From JAJEEA01 sp965116765 (lineage in GTDB: Bacteria > Acidobacteriota > Vicinamibacteria > Vicinamibacterales > UBA8438): a DNA stretch of 64,000 nucleotides. The notes beneath the pieces are model-generated. The model did no database searches and was not told the DNA's origin. It worked only from the letters and a program-made list of their open reading frames with translations. Below, piece by piece: positions 25,800 through 34,316 of the stretch. The number at the start of each line of letters is the position of its first letter. Position 1 is the stretch's first letter. The stretch covers positions 4,960,001 to 5,024,000 of the forward strand of contig OZ220718.1 in the NCBI GenBank assembly GCA_965116765.1, in the 5' to 3' direction. Both the position numbers and the translations under genes were made by a program.

Positions 25800-26882
25800 T
25801 CAGGCCGACCCCGGCACCGCCTCGGCGTCCTTCAGGGCCTCGGCCCGGTAGTGGGTGGTGAGGGTCTCGCTCATCTCGGCGAGGTCGCCGTCGAGCATCT
25901 CCGTCAGCCGGTGGGTGGTAAAGCCGATGCGGTGGTCGGTCACCCGGTTCTGGGGGAAGTTGTAGGTGCGAATCTTCTCCGACCGCTCGCCGGTGCCGAC
26001 CTGGCTCTTGCGGTCCTGCGCGATCTCGTCGTGCTGGCGCTGCAGCTCCATCTCGTAGAGCCGCGAGCGCAGCACCTTCATCGCCTTGGCCTTGTTCTTG
26101 ATCTGCGACTTCTCGTCCTGCTGCGAGACGACGAGGCCGGTGGGCAGGTGGGTGATGCGCACCGCCGAGTAGGTGGTGTTGACGCTCTGGCCGCCGGGGC
26201 CGCTCGAGCAGAAGGTGTCGATGCGCAAGTCGTTGGCGTCGATGGCGATGTCCACCTCCTCGGCCTCGGGGAGCACCGCGACGGTGGCGGTCGAGGTGTG
26301 GATGCGGCCGCTCGCCTCGGTCGCGGGCACCCGCTGCACGCGGTGGACGCCGCTCTCGTACTTGAGCCGGCTGTAAACGCGCGCGCCCGCGATGAGGGCG
26401 ATGACCTCCTTGATGGCCCCCACCCCGCTCTCGTTGATCGACAGGACCTCGACCTTCCAGTGCTGCCGTTCCGCGAAGCGCTTGTACATGCGGTACAGGT
26501 CGCCCGCGAACAGGCCGGCCTCGTCGCCGCCGGTGCCGGCGCGGATCTCCAGCACGACGTTCTTCTCGTCGTTGGGGTCCTTCGGCACCATCAGGACCCG
26601 GATCTCGGCCAGCAGGTCCTCGCGGCGGCCCTCCAGCTCGGCCAGCTCCTGCTCGGCCAGCTCGCGCAGCTCGGCGTCCGGGCCGCCGGCGAGCTCGCGG
26701 GTCTCGGCGATCTCCGACTCGACCGTCCGGTAGTCGCGGAACTTCTCGACGATGGGCTGAATCTCGGAGAGCGCCTTCGAGTGGGTCCGGTACCGGTTGG
26801 GGTCGGACTGCACCGCGCCGTCGCTGAGCAGGCCCATCAGCTCGTCGTAGCGGGTCTCGATGGTTTGCAGCTTGTCGAACAT
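25800..26882 (-). CDS. prfA: Peptide chain release factor 1
   Basis: This 360-residue RF1 has the codon-recognition tripeptide PAT (in RVPATEASGRIHTS, about 187) and the catalytic GGQ (SSGPGGQSVNTT, about 232). The order and length match RF1, not RF2: the PAT motif reads UAG and UAA. Since the genome encodes a tRNA for UGA (Sec), UGA termination would depend on RF2 elsewhere. It lies 35 bases after moaD and probably shares its transcript. Confidence 0.97.
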   Translation of the reverse strand: MFDKLQTIETRYDELMGLLSDGAVQSDPNRYRTHSKALSEIQPIVEKFRDYRTVESEIAETRELAGGPDAELRELAEQELAELEGRREDLLAEIRVLMVPKDPNDEKNVVLEIRAGTGGDEAGLFAGDLYRMYKRFAERQHWKVEVLSINESGVGAIKEVIALIAGARVYSRLKYESGVHRVQRVPATEASGRIHTSTATVAVLPEAEEVDIAIDANDLRIDTFCSSGPGGQSVNTTYSAVRITHLPTGLVVSQQDEKSQIKNKAKAMKVLRSRLYEMELQRQHDEIAQDRKSQVGTGERSEKIRTYNFPQNRVTDHRIGFTTHRLTEMLDGDLAEMSETLTTHYRAEALKDAEAVPGSA

Positions 26883-26916
26883 GACGGACGGATGCTCCTC
26901 GGAAATCCCGACTCGA

Positions 26917-27162
26917 TCAGCCCCCCGAGACCGGGGGGAGGAACGCCACCTCGTCGCCCTCGCCGAGGGTGGCGTCCATCCGCGAGTAGTCCGCGTTGAC
27001 GGCGGCGGAGATCGAGTCGCGATAGGCGTCCAGCTCCGGGAACTCGCCGATCAGGCCGTCCCAGACGGTGCCGACGGTGGCCCCGTCGGGAACCTGCCTC
27101 GACAGCTCTCCCGCCCCCACGATGTCGCGGAGCCGTGCGAAGAGCCGGACGCTGATGTGCAT
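26917..27162 (-). CDS. moaD: MoaD, molybdopterin synthase small subunit
   Basis: This 81-residue ubiquitin-like protein ends in the required Gly-Gly (FLPPVSGG). After activation to a thiocarboxylate it donates sulfur to precursor Z in molybdopterin synthesis, working with MoaE, which is encoded 100 bases upstream. The 100-base gap is GC-rich without a clear terminator. The C-terminal GG and length are diagnostic within this context. Confidence 0.93.
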   Translation of the reverse strand: MHISVRLFARLRDIVGAGELSRQVPDGATVGTVWDGLIGEFPELDAYRDSISAAVNADYSRMDATLGEGDEVAFLPPVSGG

Positions 27163-27262
27163 GGCCCTGTGTCGACCGCCGCCCCGGAGCGGGCCGGGCG
27201 TCCCGGGGGGGCGCCGCGCCGCCCCCGCGCGCCGGCGTCCCCCGGGAATCGGCGGCGCTCCC

Positions 27263-27805
27263 TCAGCCGGCCTGCCCCGCCGGGGCGAGGCTCTCGCCCG
27301 TCGCCAACCGGAAGGCGGCGTCGCGCGCCTGCTCGTCCTCCGCGTCGGCGGTCGCCCCCTCGATCCAGACGTCGCCGCCCTCGAAGAACTCGTGCTTCCA
27401 GATCGGCGCTATCTGCTTGATGCGCTCGATGACGTAGCGGCAGGCGGCGAACGCGTCGGCGCGGTGGGGCGACGCTACCGCGATGATCACGCTGGCCTCG
27501 CCGATCTCGAGCCTGCCCAGCCGGTGGTGCACGGCCAGCCGCACCTTCCAGCGGTCGCCGACCTCCCGGCCGATGCGCTCGAAGGCGCGCACGGCCAGCG
27601 GCTCGTAGCCCTCGTACTCCAGCCGCAGCACCCGGCGCCCCGCGTTCGTGTTGCGGACGACGCCCACGAAGGTGATGACGGCGCCGGGGCCGACGGGGTC
27701 CGCGGCGGCCTCGGCCTCGACCGTGCGCACCAGCGCGTCGAGGTCGAGCGGCGCGGTCGTCACCGCGTACGGCGGGGTCGGCATGAACGTTCTATTGTCG
27801 CTCAT
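27263..27805 (-). CDS. moaE: MoaE, molybdopterin synthase large subunit
   Basis: This 180-residue protein has the MoaE pattern GAVITFVGVVRNTNAGRRV, LEYEGYEPLA and the active-site lysine region IAPIWKHEFFEGGDVWIEG. With MoaD it converts precursor Z to molybdopterin. Its ATG lies 14 bases inside the thiD 3' end. An unusually long N-terminal extension of about 25 residues precedes the core. The C-terminal tail is alanine-rich and not conserved. Confidence 0.94.
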   Translation of the reverse strand: MSDNRTFMPTPPYAVTTAPLDLDALVRTVEAEAAADPVGPGAVITFVGVVRNTNAGRRVLRLEYEGYEPLAVRAFERIGREVGDRWKVRLAVHHRLGRLEIGEASVIIAVASPHRADAFAACRYVIERIKQIAPIWKHEFFEGGDVWIEGATADAEDEQARDAAFRLATGESLAPAGQAG

Positions 27806-28637
27806 TTCGCCAGAAATGATGGAGCGGCCCCGGCCCCGCGCCCGGCCCCGCCGCGTTGCGGATGGCCCCCTCGACGTAGCGCTTGGCGCGGGCGGCGGCC
27901 TCGGCCAGGGGCAGGCCGGCGGCCAGCCCCGCCGCGACGGCGGCCGAGAACGTGCACCCGGTGCCGCGGGTCCGCCGGTTGTCGAGCCGGGGGCCGCGCA
28001 GCTCGACGACGACGCCGCCGTCGTCGAGCACGTCGACCGAGTCGTCGGTGTCGAAGTGGCCGCCGGTGACGATGGCGGCCGCCGCGCCCCGGGCCCGGAT
28101 GCGGGCGGCGGCGCGCCGGGCGTCGTCGAGCGAGGCGACCGGCAGCGCGGCCAGGACCTCGGCTTCGAAGCGGTTGGGGGTGACCACGCGCGCGCGCTTC
28201 AGCAGCCGGTCGCGCACGAGGGCGACCGCGTCCTCGTCGAGCAACCGCCGGCCGCTGGTGGCGGCCATGACCGGATCGACGACCAGGGGCGGCCCGGGCT
28301 GCGCCTCCAGCGCCTCGCAGACCGCCTCGACGACGGCGGCGGTAGCGAGCATGCCGGTCTTGACGGCCCCGACCTCGAGCTCGTCGAACACCGCGCGGAT
28401 CTGGGCCGCGACCATCGCGGGCGAGACGGGGTCGACGGCGGTGACCGAGCGCGTGTTCTGGGCGGTGACGGCGGTGACGGCGGTAGCGCCGTGGACACCG
28501 TGGGCGGCGAGGGTCCTTAGGTCGGCCTGCAGGCCCGCCCCGGCGCCCGAGTCGCTGCCCGCGATGGTGAGGACGGCGGGCCGGCCGCGGCCGAGGCGCT
28601 GCGACCTCGCATGTTCCTCGCTCACCGTCGCCCGCAA
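27792..28637 (-). CDS. thiD: Hydroxymethylpyrimidine/phosphomethylpyrimidine kinase
   Basis: This 281-residue kinase of the ribokinase fold begins with AVLTIAGSDSGAGAGLQADL and has VKTGMLATA, VVDPVMAATSGRRLL and the anion-hole region TRGTGCTFSAAVAAGLA. It phosphorylates HMP and HMP-P for thiamine synthesis. The start is TTG 28637, with GGGGGAG seven bases upstream; GTG 28625 is an alternative. It sits between a methyltransferase and moaE. The two pathways are metabolically unrelated, so clustering may only reflect co-regulation. Confidence 0.94.
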   Translation of the reverse strand: MRATVSEEHARSQRLGRGRPAVLTIAGSDSGAGAGLQADLRTLAAHGVHGATAVTAVTAQNTRSVTAVDPVSPAMVAAQIRAVFDELEVGAVKTGMLATAAVVEAVCEALEAQPGPPLVVDPVMAATSGRRLLDEDAVALVRDRLLKRARVVTPNRFEAEVLAALPVASLDDARRAAARIRARGAAAAIVTGGHFDTDDSVDVLDDGGVVVELRGPRLDNRRTRGTGCTFSAAVAAGLAAGLPLAEAAARAKRYVEGAIRNAAGPGAGPGPLHHFWRNERQ

Positions 28638-28650
28638 GCCCGGACTCCCC

Positions 28651-29343
28651 CTAGCCGTCCGGCTCGCCGGCCAGGTCGGCCAGCCGAGGCCCGAGTCCGA
28701 AGACCAGCAGGAACTGGTAGGGGAGGAAGGTCTCGTGAAACAGCAGCTCGAGGCCGGCGGCCCGCGCGTCGCGGACGACGGCTTCGGCGTCGACCCGCTG
28801 GTCCATCGGCGGGCCGGGGCCGTGGCCCTCCTTGGTGAAGTCGACGATGCCCACCCGGCCCTGGGGCTCGAGGACGCGCGCGACGTCGCTCAGCAGCGAG
28901 ACGGGGTTGGCGACCTCGGCGTAGACGTCGACGATGAGGACGGCGTCGAGCCCGTCCGGCAGCATCGGGTCCTCGGGGGTGCCGAGCACCGTGTGGACGT
29001 TGGTGAGGCCCTCGCGGTCGACCCGGTAGTCGATGGCCTCGAGCATCGGCCGCTGGATGTCCTCGGCGTACACGCGGCCGTTGGGGCCGACCCGCCGGGC
29101 CAGCCGCACCGTGAACCAACCGGCCCCCGCCCCGACGTCGGCGACGGTGGCCCCGTCGGCGATGTTCAGGGCGTCCATGATCTCGTCCGGCCTCTGCCAG
29201 ATGGCGCGGTCGGGGGCTTCGAGGAGACCGAGGTCCTCGGGAGGGAAGAGCCGCGCGTGGGGCAGGTTCTGGGCCGCGACGGCGGCCGGACCCAGCGCCG
29301 CGAGCAGCCACACCACCGCCGCCCGGTGCATTCGTCTGGTCAT
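28651..29343 (-). CDS. Secreted or membrane-anchored SAM-dependent methyltransferase
   Basis: This 230-residue protein has an N-terminal signal sequence (AAVVWLLAALGPAAVAAQ) followed by a class I methyltransferase core: VADVGAGAGWFTVRLARRVG (motif I), LDAVLIVDVYAEV and RVGIVDFTKEG. Exported methyltransferases of this type are frequent in Acidobacteriota and related groups; their substrates are unknown. The ATG overlaps the fdhE stop (ATGA). Confidence 0.85.
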   Translation of the reverse strand: MTRRMHRAAVVWLLAALGPAAVAAQNLPHARLFPPEDLGLLEAPDRAIWQRPDEIMDALNIADGATVADVGAGAGWFTVRLARRVGPNGRVYAEDIQRPMLEAIDYRVDREGLTNVHTVLGTPEDPMLPDGLDAVLIVDVYAEVANPVSLLSDVARVLEPQGRVGIVDFTKEGHGPGPPMDQRVDAEAVVRDARAAGLELLFHETFLPYQFLLVFGLGPRLADLAGEPDG

Positions 29344-30347
29344 GAGCCTCGCTCCGGGGCGGCGCCGCCGGCCGCCGCCTCCCGCTCTTCCCCCGGTGCC
29401 GCCGCCTCCGCGTTCGGCTCCAGCGCCTCGCACGGCAATCGTTGCGGACCGCCGAGGTCCGGCAGCGGCGGCCGGCCGAACCCGCGGCCCGCCGCCAGCG
29501 CGTCGACGGCGGCCGACGCGAGGTCCTCGACCGCCAGCAGCTCGAACGGCGTCGCCGCGGTCGGCTCCAGCCACTTCAGGTAGCCGCCGCACCCGGTGCA
29601 CGCGGCCGCCCGGTCCGCCGCGCCGGGCGACGCGGTCAGCCACGTCGGGGCGGGGTCGGCGGCCCGGCAGTACGCGCACCGGTCGGGGCGCGCCGGCCAG
29701 TCGAGCCCGCAGAAAGAGCAGCGCAGCCGGCCGGTCCCGCCGACCGCCTCGGCGAACGCCGGCCACGATCCGCAGGCCGGGCAGTGGCCGTGGGGCCACC
29801 GGTCGCGAGCGGCGAGGGCGTCCCCGGTCCCGGCCCCCAGCAGCGCCCCCACCGCGACATGGGCGGCGGGGCCGGCCGCGAGCTCGGCGGCGAGCCAGAG
29901 CACGTCCGGGGCGATGCCCTCGTGCAGCGCCTTCACGCGGATGGCGTGCTGGTTGCGGTCGAACGACGCGGCCAGCAGCGACGCCATGTCGATCCGCCCC
30001 GAGTCGAGGCAGCCGCGCGCGCGGCGCGCGACGTCGCCCGCGCCTCCCGCCGCGAGGTCGTCGCAGGCCGCGAGCACGAGCGGCGCCAGCAGCGCCACCG
30101 GCAGCCCCGCCGACTCGCCGCGCAGGAACGGCTCGCCGGCCGCGAGCTTCTCGGCGACCCGCCGCGGGGTGAGGTGGCGGGCGGGCGCCTCGCGCCGCAG
30201 CCGGTCCACGGCGCCGATGGTGCGGACGACCATGGGCCGCTGCACCGCGATGGCGGGCGCGAGGTCAGGCTGCGCGGCGGCGATGGCCGCCCACCGGGTC
30301 TCGGCGCGTCGGGCCAGCGATTCGGGGTCGGGGGTCGTCGCATTCAC
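29340..30347 (-). CDS. fdhE: FdhE-like formate dehydrogenase accessory protein
   Basis: This 335-residue protein has the FdhE rubredoxin-like zinc/iron sites: CPACGSWPAFAE, LRCSFCGLDW, DRCAYCRAAD and ACTGCGGYLKWLE, four C-x2-C pairs in order. FdhE is needed for maturation of formate dehydrogenase, a molybdenum and often selenocysteine enzyme. That fits the moaD/moaE genes downstream and the tRNA-Sec 4 kb away. The N-terminal half is helical and less conserved. It is probably the first gene of the operon that runs to prfA. Confidence 0.88.
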   Translation of the reverse strand: MNATTPDPESLARRAETRWAAIAAAQPDLAPAIAVQRPMVVRTIGAVDRLRREAPARHLTPRRVAEKLAAGEPFLRGESAGLPVALLAPLVLAACDDLAAGGAGDVARRARGCLDSGRIDMASLLAASFDRNQHAIRVKALHEGIAPDVLWLAAELAAGPAAHVAVGALLGAGTGDALAARDRWPHGHCPACGSWPAFAEAVGGTGRLRCSFCGLDWPARPDRCAYCRAADPAPTWLTASPGAADRAAACTGCGGYLKWLEPTAATPFELLAVEDLASAAVDALAAGRGFGRPPLPDLGGPQRLPCEALEPNAEAAAPGEEREAAAGGAAPERGS

Positions 30348-30707
30348 GGGCGATCGTCAGGGGTCGGAGGAACCTGGGCGCAAAAACGGTCCGGCCGCGG
30401 CTCCACCCGGCGACCGACCCGCCGGGGGGTCTTCGCTTCTCCGTGCCGCGGATTCGCGACCGTCCCTAATTCTACGGCATGGTTGCCCACGGAGGCAGCG
30501 GGGCGGCCGCGGGTGCACGACATCATGGTGAGATGACCGCCCCCCGATGGTGAGACGACTGCCTCCGGCAGTGCCTGGCGCTCTCGATTCACCGGGAAGG
30601 GCCGGGCCGCGACTCCCGCCGACACGCGTGTCCGATGGGCTTCGGCGCCTGCGCACGAGGCGGCACCCCGTCTTGCGCAACGGCACGCCCCGATGCCTCC
30701 CGTGCGG
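30348..30707. other. Divergent intergenic region
   Basis: This stretch separates fdhE (minus) from erpA (plus). It has a short direct repeat (ATGGTGAGATGAC and ATGGTGAGACGAC, 30523-30560). No frame on either strand looks real. Confidence 0.4.
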
Positions 30708-30737
30708 TTGAAGTGCCGCCCGCGTCGCGCTTATACT
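30708..30737 (+). promoter_or_regulatory. Sigma-70-type promoter of erpA
   Basis: TTGAAG at 30708-30713 and TATACT at 30732-30737 are separated by 18 bases, 45 bases ahead of the erpA ATG. This is one of the best consensus promoters in the window. Confidence 0.65.
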
Positions 30738-30782
30738 CGAATGCGGGCTCCATTGCACGGAGCCTTGGGGGAGAACCTTGGG

Positions 30783-31121
30783 ATGGCAGAGCTGATCACG
30801 GTTACCGAGACCGCCGCATCGAAGATTGCCGCGCTGATGGCGGAAGAGAACAAGGAGAACGCGGGGCTCCGGGTCTTCGTGCAGGGCGGCGGATGCTCCG
30901 GCTTTCAGTACGGTCTGATGATCGAAGAGGGCAGCGGAGACGTCTCGGCCGACAAGATCTTCGAGTCGAACGGCATCAACCTGTACGTGGACCCCATCAG
31001 CGTCCGGTACCTGTCGGGCGCGGAGGTCGACTTCGTCGACAACCTGACCGGCGGGGGATTCACCATCAGGAACCCGAACGCCAAGTCGACCTGCGGGTGC
31101 GGGTCGTCGTTCAACGTCTAG
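30783..31121 (+). CDS. erpA: A-type Fe-S cluster carrier (ErpA/IscA-like)
   Basis: This 112-residue HesB/IscA-family protein has the three conserved cysteines in GGGCSGFQYGL and STCGCGSSFNV. A-type carriers receive [2Fe-2S] or [4Fe-4S] clusters and deliver them to target enzymes. GGGGGAG lies ten bases before the ATG. It has its own promoter and is followed by the Fur-ferritin-like fusion, both being iron-related. Whether it is ErpA or IscA cannot be decided by sequence alone. Confidence 0.93.
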   Translation: MAELITVTETAASKIAALMAEENKENAGLRVFVQGGGCSGFQYGLMIEEGSGDVSADKIFESNGINLYVDPISVRYLSGAEVDFVDNLTGGGFTIRNPNAKSTCGCGSSFNV

Positions 31122-31273
31122 GACTCCGTACGCCCCGCAAGGCGGCGCGGCAGGGCGAGAGCGGCCACCTTCTCCGTACCGGTCGTCCCGGGGCGAATCC
31201 CATTCGCTCGACCGCGGGTGACCGGCGCCCGGCGCGTGCCGCCGCACGGGCGGCCTCTCGTGCCCGGGTGGCC

Positions 31274-32236
31274 ATGGACTCGCAAGCAGAGTACATCGAA
31301 CGGCTGCGGCCGGCCGGCGGCAAGCGCTCCGGCAAGCGCGACCTCGTGGTCAGCGTCTTCCTGCGCCAGGAAGGCCACCTGAGCGCCGACGACCTCGTCG
31401 ACCTGATGCGCGAGGAGGACAAGCGCATCAGCCGGGCCACCGTCTACCGCACGCTGCAGTGGATGGTCGACGCGGGCATCGCCCGCAAGGTCGACTTCGG
31501 CGAGGGCCGCTTCCGGTTCGAGCACTCGTACCGCCATCCCCGGCACTTCCATCTCATCTGCAAGTCCTGCAACCGGTCGTCCGAGTTCCTCAGCTCCGAC
31601 GTCGAGGTGCTCCTGGCCGAGATCGCCGAGGCCCGCGGCTTCCTGGCGCGGCAGAGCGTGGTGCAGATCTACGGCACCTGCGAGGAGTGCCAGAAGGGAG
31701 AGCGCGCGTCGCCGCGCCCGGCCGGGGCCACCGAGACGGTGTTCGCCCGCGACGCGCTGCGCATCGCCATCGCCACCGAGCGCAGCGGGCTCGAGTTCTA
31801 CAGCCGGGGGGCCGGGCTGGTTCGCAACGCCCGCGCCCGCAAGGTCTTCGAGAGCCTCGCGGACGAGGAGAAGGAGCACCTGTCGACGCTCGAGGCCCGC
31901 TACGAGCAGCTGCGGGCCGACGATCCGGACCTCGAGTCGTACCCGACCTTCCTGTACTTCAAGGGGGCGTCGGACGGGCTGTTCGCCGAGGGGGCCGAGC
32001 GGCTGCGGCAGGTCGTCGACGACCGCGAGGCGCTGATGATCGGCATCCGCTGCGAGCGCGCTTCCCACCGGTTCTTCAAGCGGTACGGCGAGCGCTTCGA
32101 GGACTCCGAGGGCAAGCGCATCTTCCTGGAGTTCGCGGACGAGGAGCGCGAGCACCTGCAGCTGCTGATCAGGGAGTATCGAGCGCTGGTCGGCCAGGCC
32201 CGGACACGCCGCGGCCGGGCCCGCCCCGTCGGTTGA
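31274..32236 (+). CDS. Fur-family regulator fused to a rubrerythrin/ferritin-like domain
   Basis: Residues 1-140 of this 320-residue protein are a Fur-type winged helix (RISRATVYRTLQWMVDAGIA, then HFHLICKSCN with C96/C99 and TCEECQ with C136/C139 for structural zinc). Residues 155-305 are a four-helix ferritin-like domain with two E-x2-H motifs (E199-H202 in DEEKEH, E291-H294 in DEEREH) and further glutamates in ATERSGLEFY and CERASHRFF, the set for a di-iron site. A regulator that itself carries an oxidisable di-iron centre could sense iron together with peroxide or oxygen; this is inference. ATG 31274 follows GTGGCC. Confidence 0.85.
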   Translation: MDSQAEYIERLRPAGGKRSGKRDLVVSVFLRQEGHLSADDLVDLMREEDKRISRATVYRTLQWMVDAGIARKVDFGEGRFRFEHSYRHPRHFHLICKSCNRSSEFLSSDVEVLLAEIAEARGFLARQSVVQIYGTCEECQKGERASPRPAGATETVFARDALRIAIATERSGLEFYSRGAGLVRNARARKVFESLADEEKEHLSTLEARYEQLRADDPDLESYPTFLYFKGASDGLFAEGAERLRQVVDDREALMIGIRCERASHRFFKRYGERFEDSEGKRIFLEFADEEREHLQLLIREYRALVGQARTRRGRARPVG

Positions 32237-32249
32237 CCGTCTCTCCTCG

Positions 32250-32780
32250 TCACGGCTTCCCCGCCACCACCTGCGCCACCGCGGTCGGGTCGCGGCGTTC
32301 CTCGTCGTGCCGGATCGTCCAGTCGGCGAAGACCCCCCGCAGCTCGCCGGGGCGCAGCAGGTGCTCCGGCGACCGCGGTCCCGTGCCGTGGGCGAGCTGG
32401 GCGACCGTGAACGTCTCGTAGATCACGAAGCCGCCGCGCCGCACGGCGCCGCGAAGACCCGGCCAGAGCGAACGCTGCAGGTAGTTGGTGCAGATGATCA
32501 GGTCGAACCGGTCGCGGGGCAGGGGCGACACCTCGAGGTCCGCGACCCAGAGCCGCGCCGTCGACCCGCCGGCGCGGACCTGGCGCAGCCGGCCGAGGTC
32601 GCGGTCGACCCCGTAGACCCGGAACCCCGCCGCGGCGGCGGCCCGGGCATGCCGGCCCGTGCCCGTCGCCACGTCGAGGACGTCGCGCCGCGGGCCCAGG
32701 CTGGCGCGCAGCCGGGGCAGCCAGCCGGCGACGAAGGGCGAGGGGGCGGCGGTCACCGGCCGGGCCCCCCGACGCCGCAC
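32250..32780 (-). CDS. SAM-dependent methyltransferase (TehB-like)
   Basis: This 176-residue class I methyltransferase has motif I VLDVATGTGRHARAAAAAG, VYGVDRDLGRL (acidic residue for SAM), and the DRFDLIICTNYLQRSL region, followed by GGFVIYETFTVAQLAHG. The pattern resembles TehB-type small-molecule methyltransferases. GTG 32780 is the first usable start. It converges with the Fur-ferritin gene with 13 bases between stops. The substrate is unknown. Confidence 0.82.
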   Translation of the reverse strand: MRRRGARPVTAAPSPFVAGWLPRLRASLGPRRDVLDVATGTGRHARAAAAAGFRVYGVDRDLGRLRQVRAGGSTARLWVADLEVSPLPRDRFDLIICTNYLQRSLWPGLRGAVRRGGFVIYETFTVAQLAHGTGPRSPEHLLRPGELRGVFADWTIRHDEERRDPTAVAQVVAGKP

Positions 32781-32800
32781 GTTGATATCATGATCGGCCG

Positions 32801-33274
32801 ATGTCCGCCGCGTTGATTACCGCCTCGGTGCTCTCGCTCGCCGGCCTGCTCGTCAGCTTTGCCCTGGGCTACGTCGCCACCGCCCCGGAAGAGGTCCTTC
32901 GGCACGCGACGTTCGCGATCTTCGTGACGCTGATGACCCTGCTGGCGCACTCCATGACCATGTTCTACCTCATCGGCAAGGGCCGCGCCATTCGCGACGC
33001 GGTCGCCGAGGGGGGGCTGACGACCGACGCCGCCGCCCGCGTGTCCGCGCTGCGGGGGCCGGTGTTCAAGCTCGCGACGCTGGCCATCGCCGCGACCATG
33101 CTCACCGCCATCGTGGGGGGCGGGGTCGACACCGGCGTCGTTCCCGCCGGGGTGCACGCCTTCCTGGCGATGCTGGCGATCGGGGCCGGGGCGATGGCGT
33201 TGCGGGCGATCGTGCATGCCCTGAACGAGTCCTCCCGCATCGTCGACGAGGTCAACCGCGACCTCGGGGCCTGA
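32801..33274 (+). CDS. Conserved membrane protein, four hydrophobic segments
   Basis: This 157-residue product has four predicted transmembrane segments (LITASVLSLAGLLVSFALGY; ATFAIFVTLMTLLAHSMTMF; TLAIAATMLTAIVGGGVDTG; LAMLAIGAGAMALRAIVHAL). A short polar loop between the second and third carries YLIGKGRAIRDAV. The function is unknown. It starts 20 bases from the divergent methyltransferase gene and ends immediately before the HAD gene (no gap), so those two form an operon. Confidence 0.75.
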   Translation: MSAALITASVLSLAGLLVSFALGYVATAPEEVLRHATFAIFVTLMTLLAHSMTMFYLIGKGRAIRDAVAEGGLTTDAAARVSALRGPVFKLATLAIAATMLTAIVGGGVDTGVVPAGVHAFLAMLAIGAGAMALRAIVHALNESSRIVDEVNRDLGA

Positions 33275-33991
33275 GTGGCGCCGGTGTTCTCCAGGATTCT
33301 CCTCTTCGACATCGACGGGACGCTGCTGCTGTCGGGGCGGGCCGGATACCGCGCGCTGACCCGGACGTTCGAGGAGCTCTTCGGCGTGCCCCGCGGCTTC
33401 GACGACATTCCGGTGGCGGGCCGGACCGACGAGCTGATTCTCACCGCGGCGGCGGATCGGGCGGGGGTGGCCATCGACGCGGCGGCGCGGGCCCGCTTCC
33501 ACCGGCGCTACTGCGAGCTCTTCGCCGACGAGATCCACTTTCCGGGGCCGCGGAAGGGGCTGATGCCCGGCGTGTCGCGGCTGCTGGAGGCCCTCGCCGG
33601 GAACGACGCGGTGCGTTGCGGGCTCGTCACCGGCAACTTCGCGCGGCCGGCGCGCATCAAGCTGGAGCACTTCGACCTCTGGCGGTACTTCGGCTTCGGG
33701 GCCTACGGGGACGATGCGCCGGTGCGGGACGCCCTGGTGCCGATTGCCGTCGAGCGGGCCCGCCGGGTCCGGGTCGAGGTGCGGCGGCCGGGCGACGTCG
33801 TCGTCATCGGCGACACGCCCCTCGACGTGCAGTGCGCGGCCGCCGCCGGCGCCCGGTGCGTGGCGGTGGCCACCGGCTCCTACGACGAGCCTGCCCTGCG
33901 CGAAGCGGGAGCCCACGACGTGCTGCCGGACTTCAGCGATACGGAGACGGCCCTCGCAACCCTCCTGGCCGGCCGCGAGTCTGCGGCGTAG
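33275..33991 (+). CDS. HAD-superfamily hydrolase (phosphoglycolate phosphatase-like)
   Basis: This 238-residue HAD hydrolase has motif I FDIDGTLL (nucleophile D12, acid D14), motif II GLVTGNFARPA, and motif IV VVVIGDTPLDVQCAAAAGA. The helical cap between residues 17 and 85 fits subclass I enzymes such as phosphoglycolate phosphatase. The GTG start follows directly after the TGA of the membrane-protein gene. The substrate cannot be assigned further. Confidence 0.88.
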   Translation: MAPVFSRILLFDIDGTLLLSGRAGYRALTRTFEELFGVPRGFDDIPVAGRTDELILTAAADRAGVAIDAAARARFHRRYCELFADEIHFPGPRKGLMPGVSRLLEALAGNDAVRCGLVTGNFARPARIKLEHFDLWRYFGFGAYGDDAPVRDALVPIAVERARRVRVEVRRPGDVVVIGDTPLDVQCAAAAGARCVAVATGSYDEPALREAGAHDVLPDFSDTETALATLLAGRESAA

Positions 33992-34290
33992 CACGGGGCG
34001 GACTCCTGCCGGGTGGCTTGGCGCCCAGCGGAGCCGGAAACGGCGATTGGCGGGAACGATGGCGTAGCACGGGGCGGATTCCCGCCGGGTGGCTTGGCGC
34101 CCGGCGGAGCCGGCAACGACGAATTGGCGGGACGTGACGTGGAACGGGGTGGACTCCTGCCGAATGGCTTGGCGCCCGGCGGAGCCGGAAACGACGAATT
34201 GGCGGGACGTGGCGTAGAACGGGGTGGACGCCTGCCGGGTGGCCGGGGCGTCCGGCGAAGCCGTCAGGCGACGGTCGGCGGGGCAGACGA
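33985..34290. repeat. Four tandem 75-base units of the intergenic repeat family
   Basis: Near-identical units begin at 33991, 34067, 34142 and 34217 (spacing 76, 75, 75). Each contains the block GGACTCCTGCCGGGTGGCTT followed by GGCGCCCGGCGGAGCCGGAA and a GACGAATTGGCGGGA tail. The units match the dispersed hairpin repeat found elsewhere in the window. They sit between the HAD hydrolase gene and tRNA-Sec. The 75-base period leaves open frames across the array, but no coding feature is seen. Confidence 0.85.
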
Positions 34291-34316
34291 CGGAGCCCGC
34301 GGGACGGATGCGAGGT

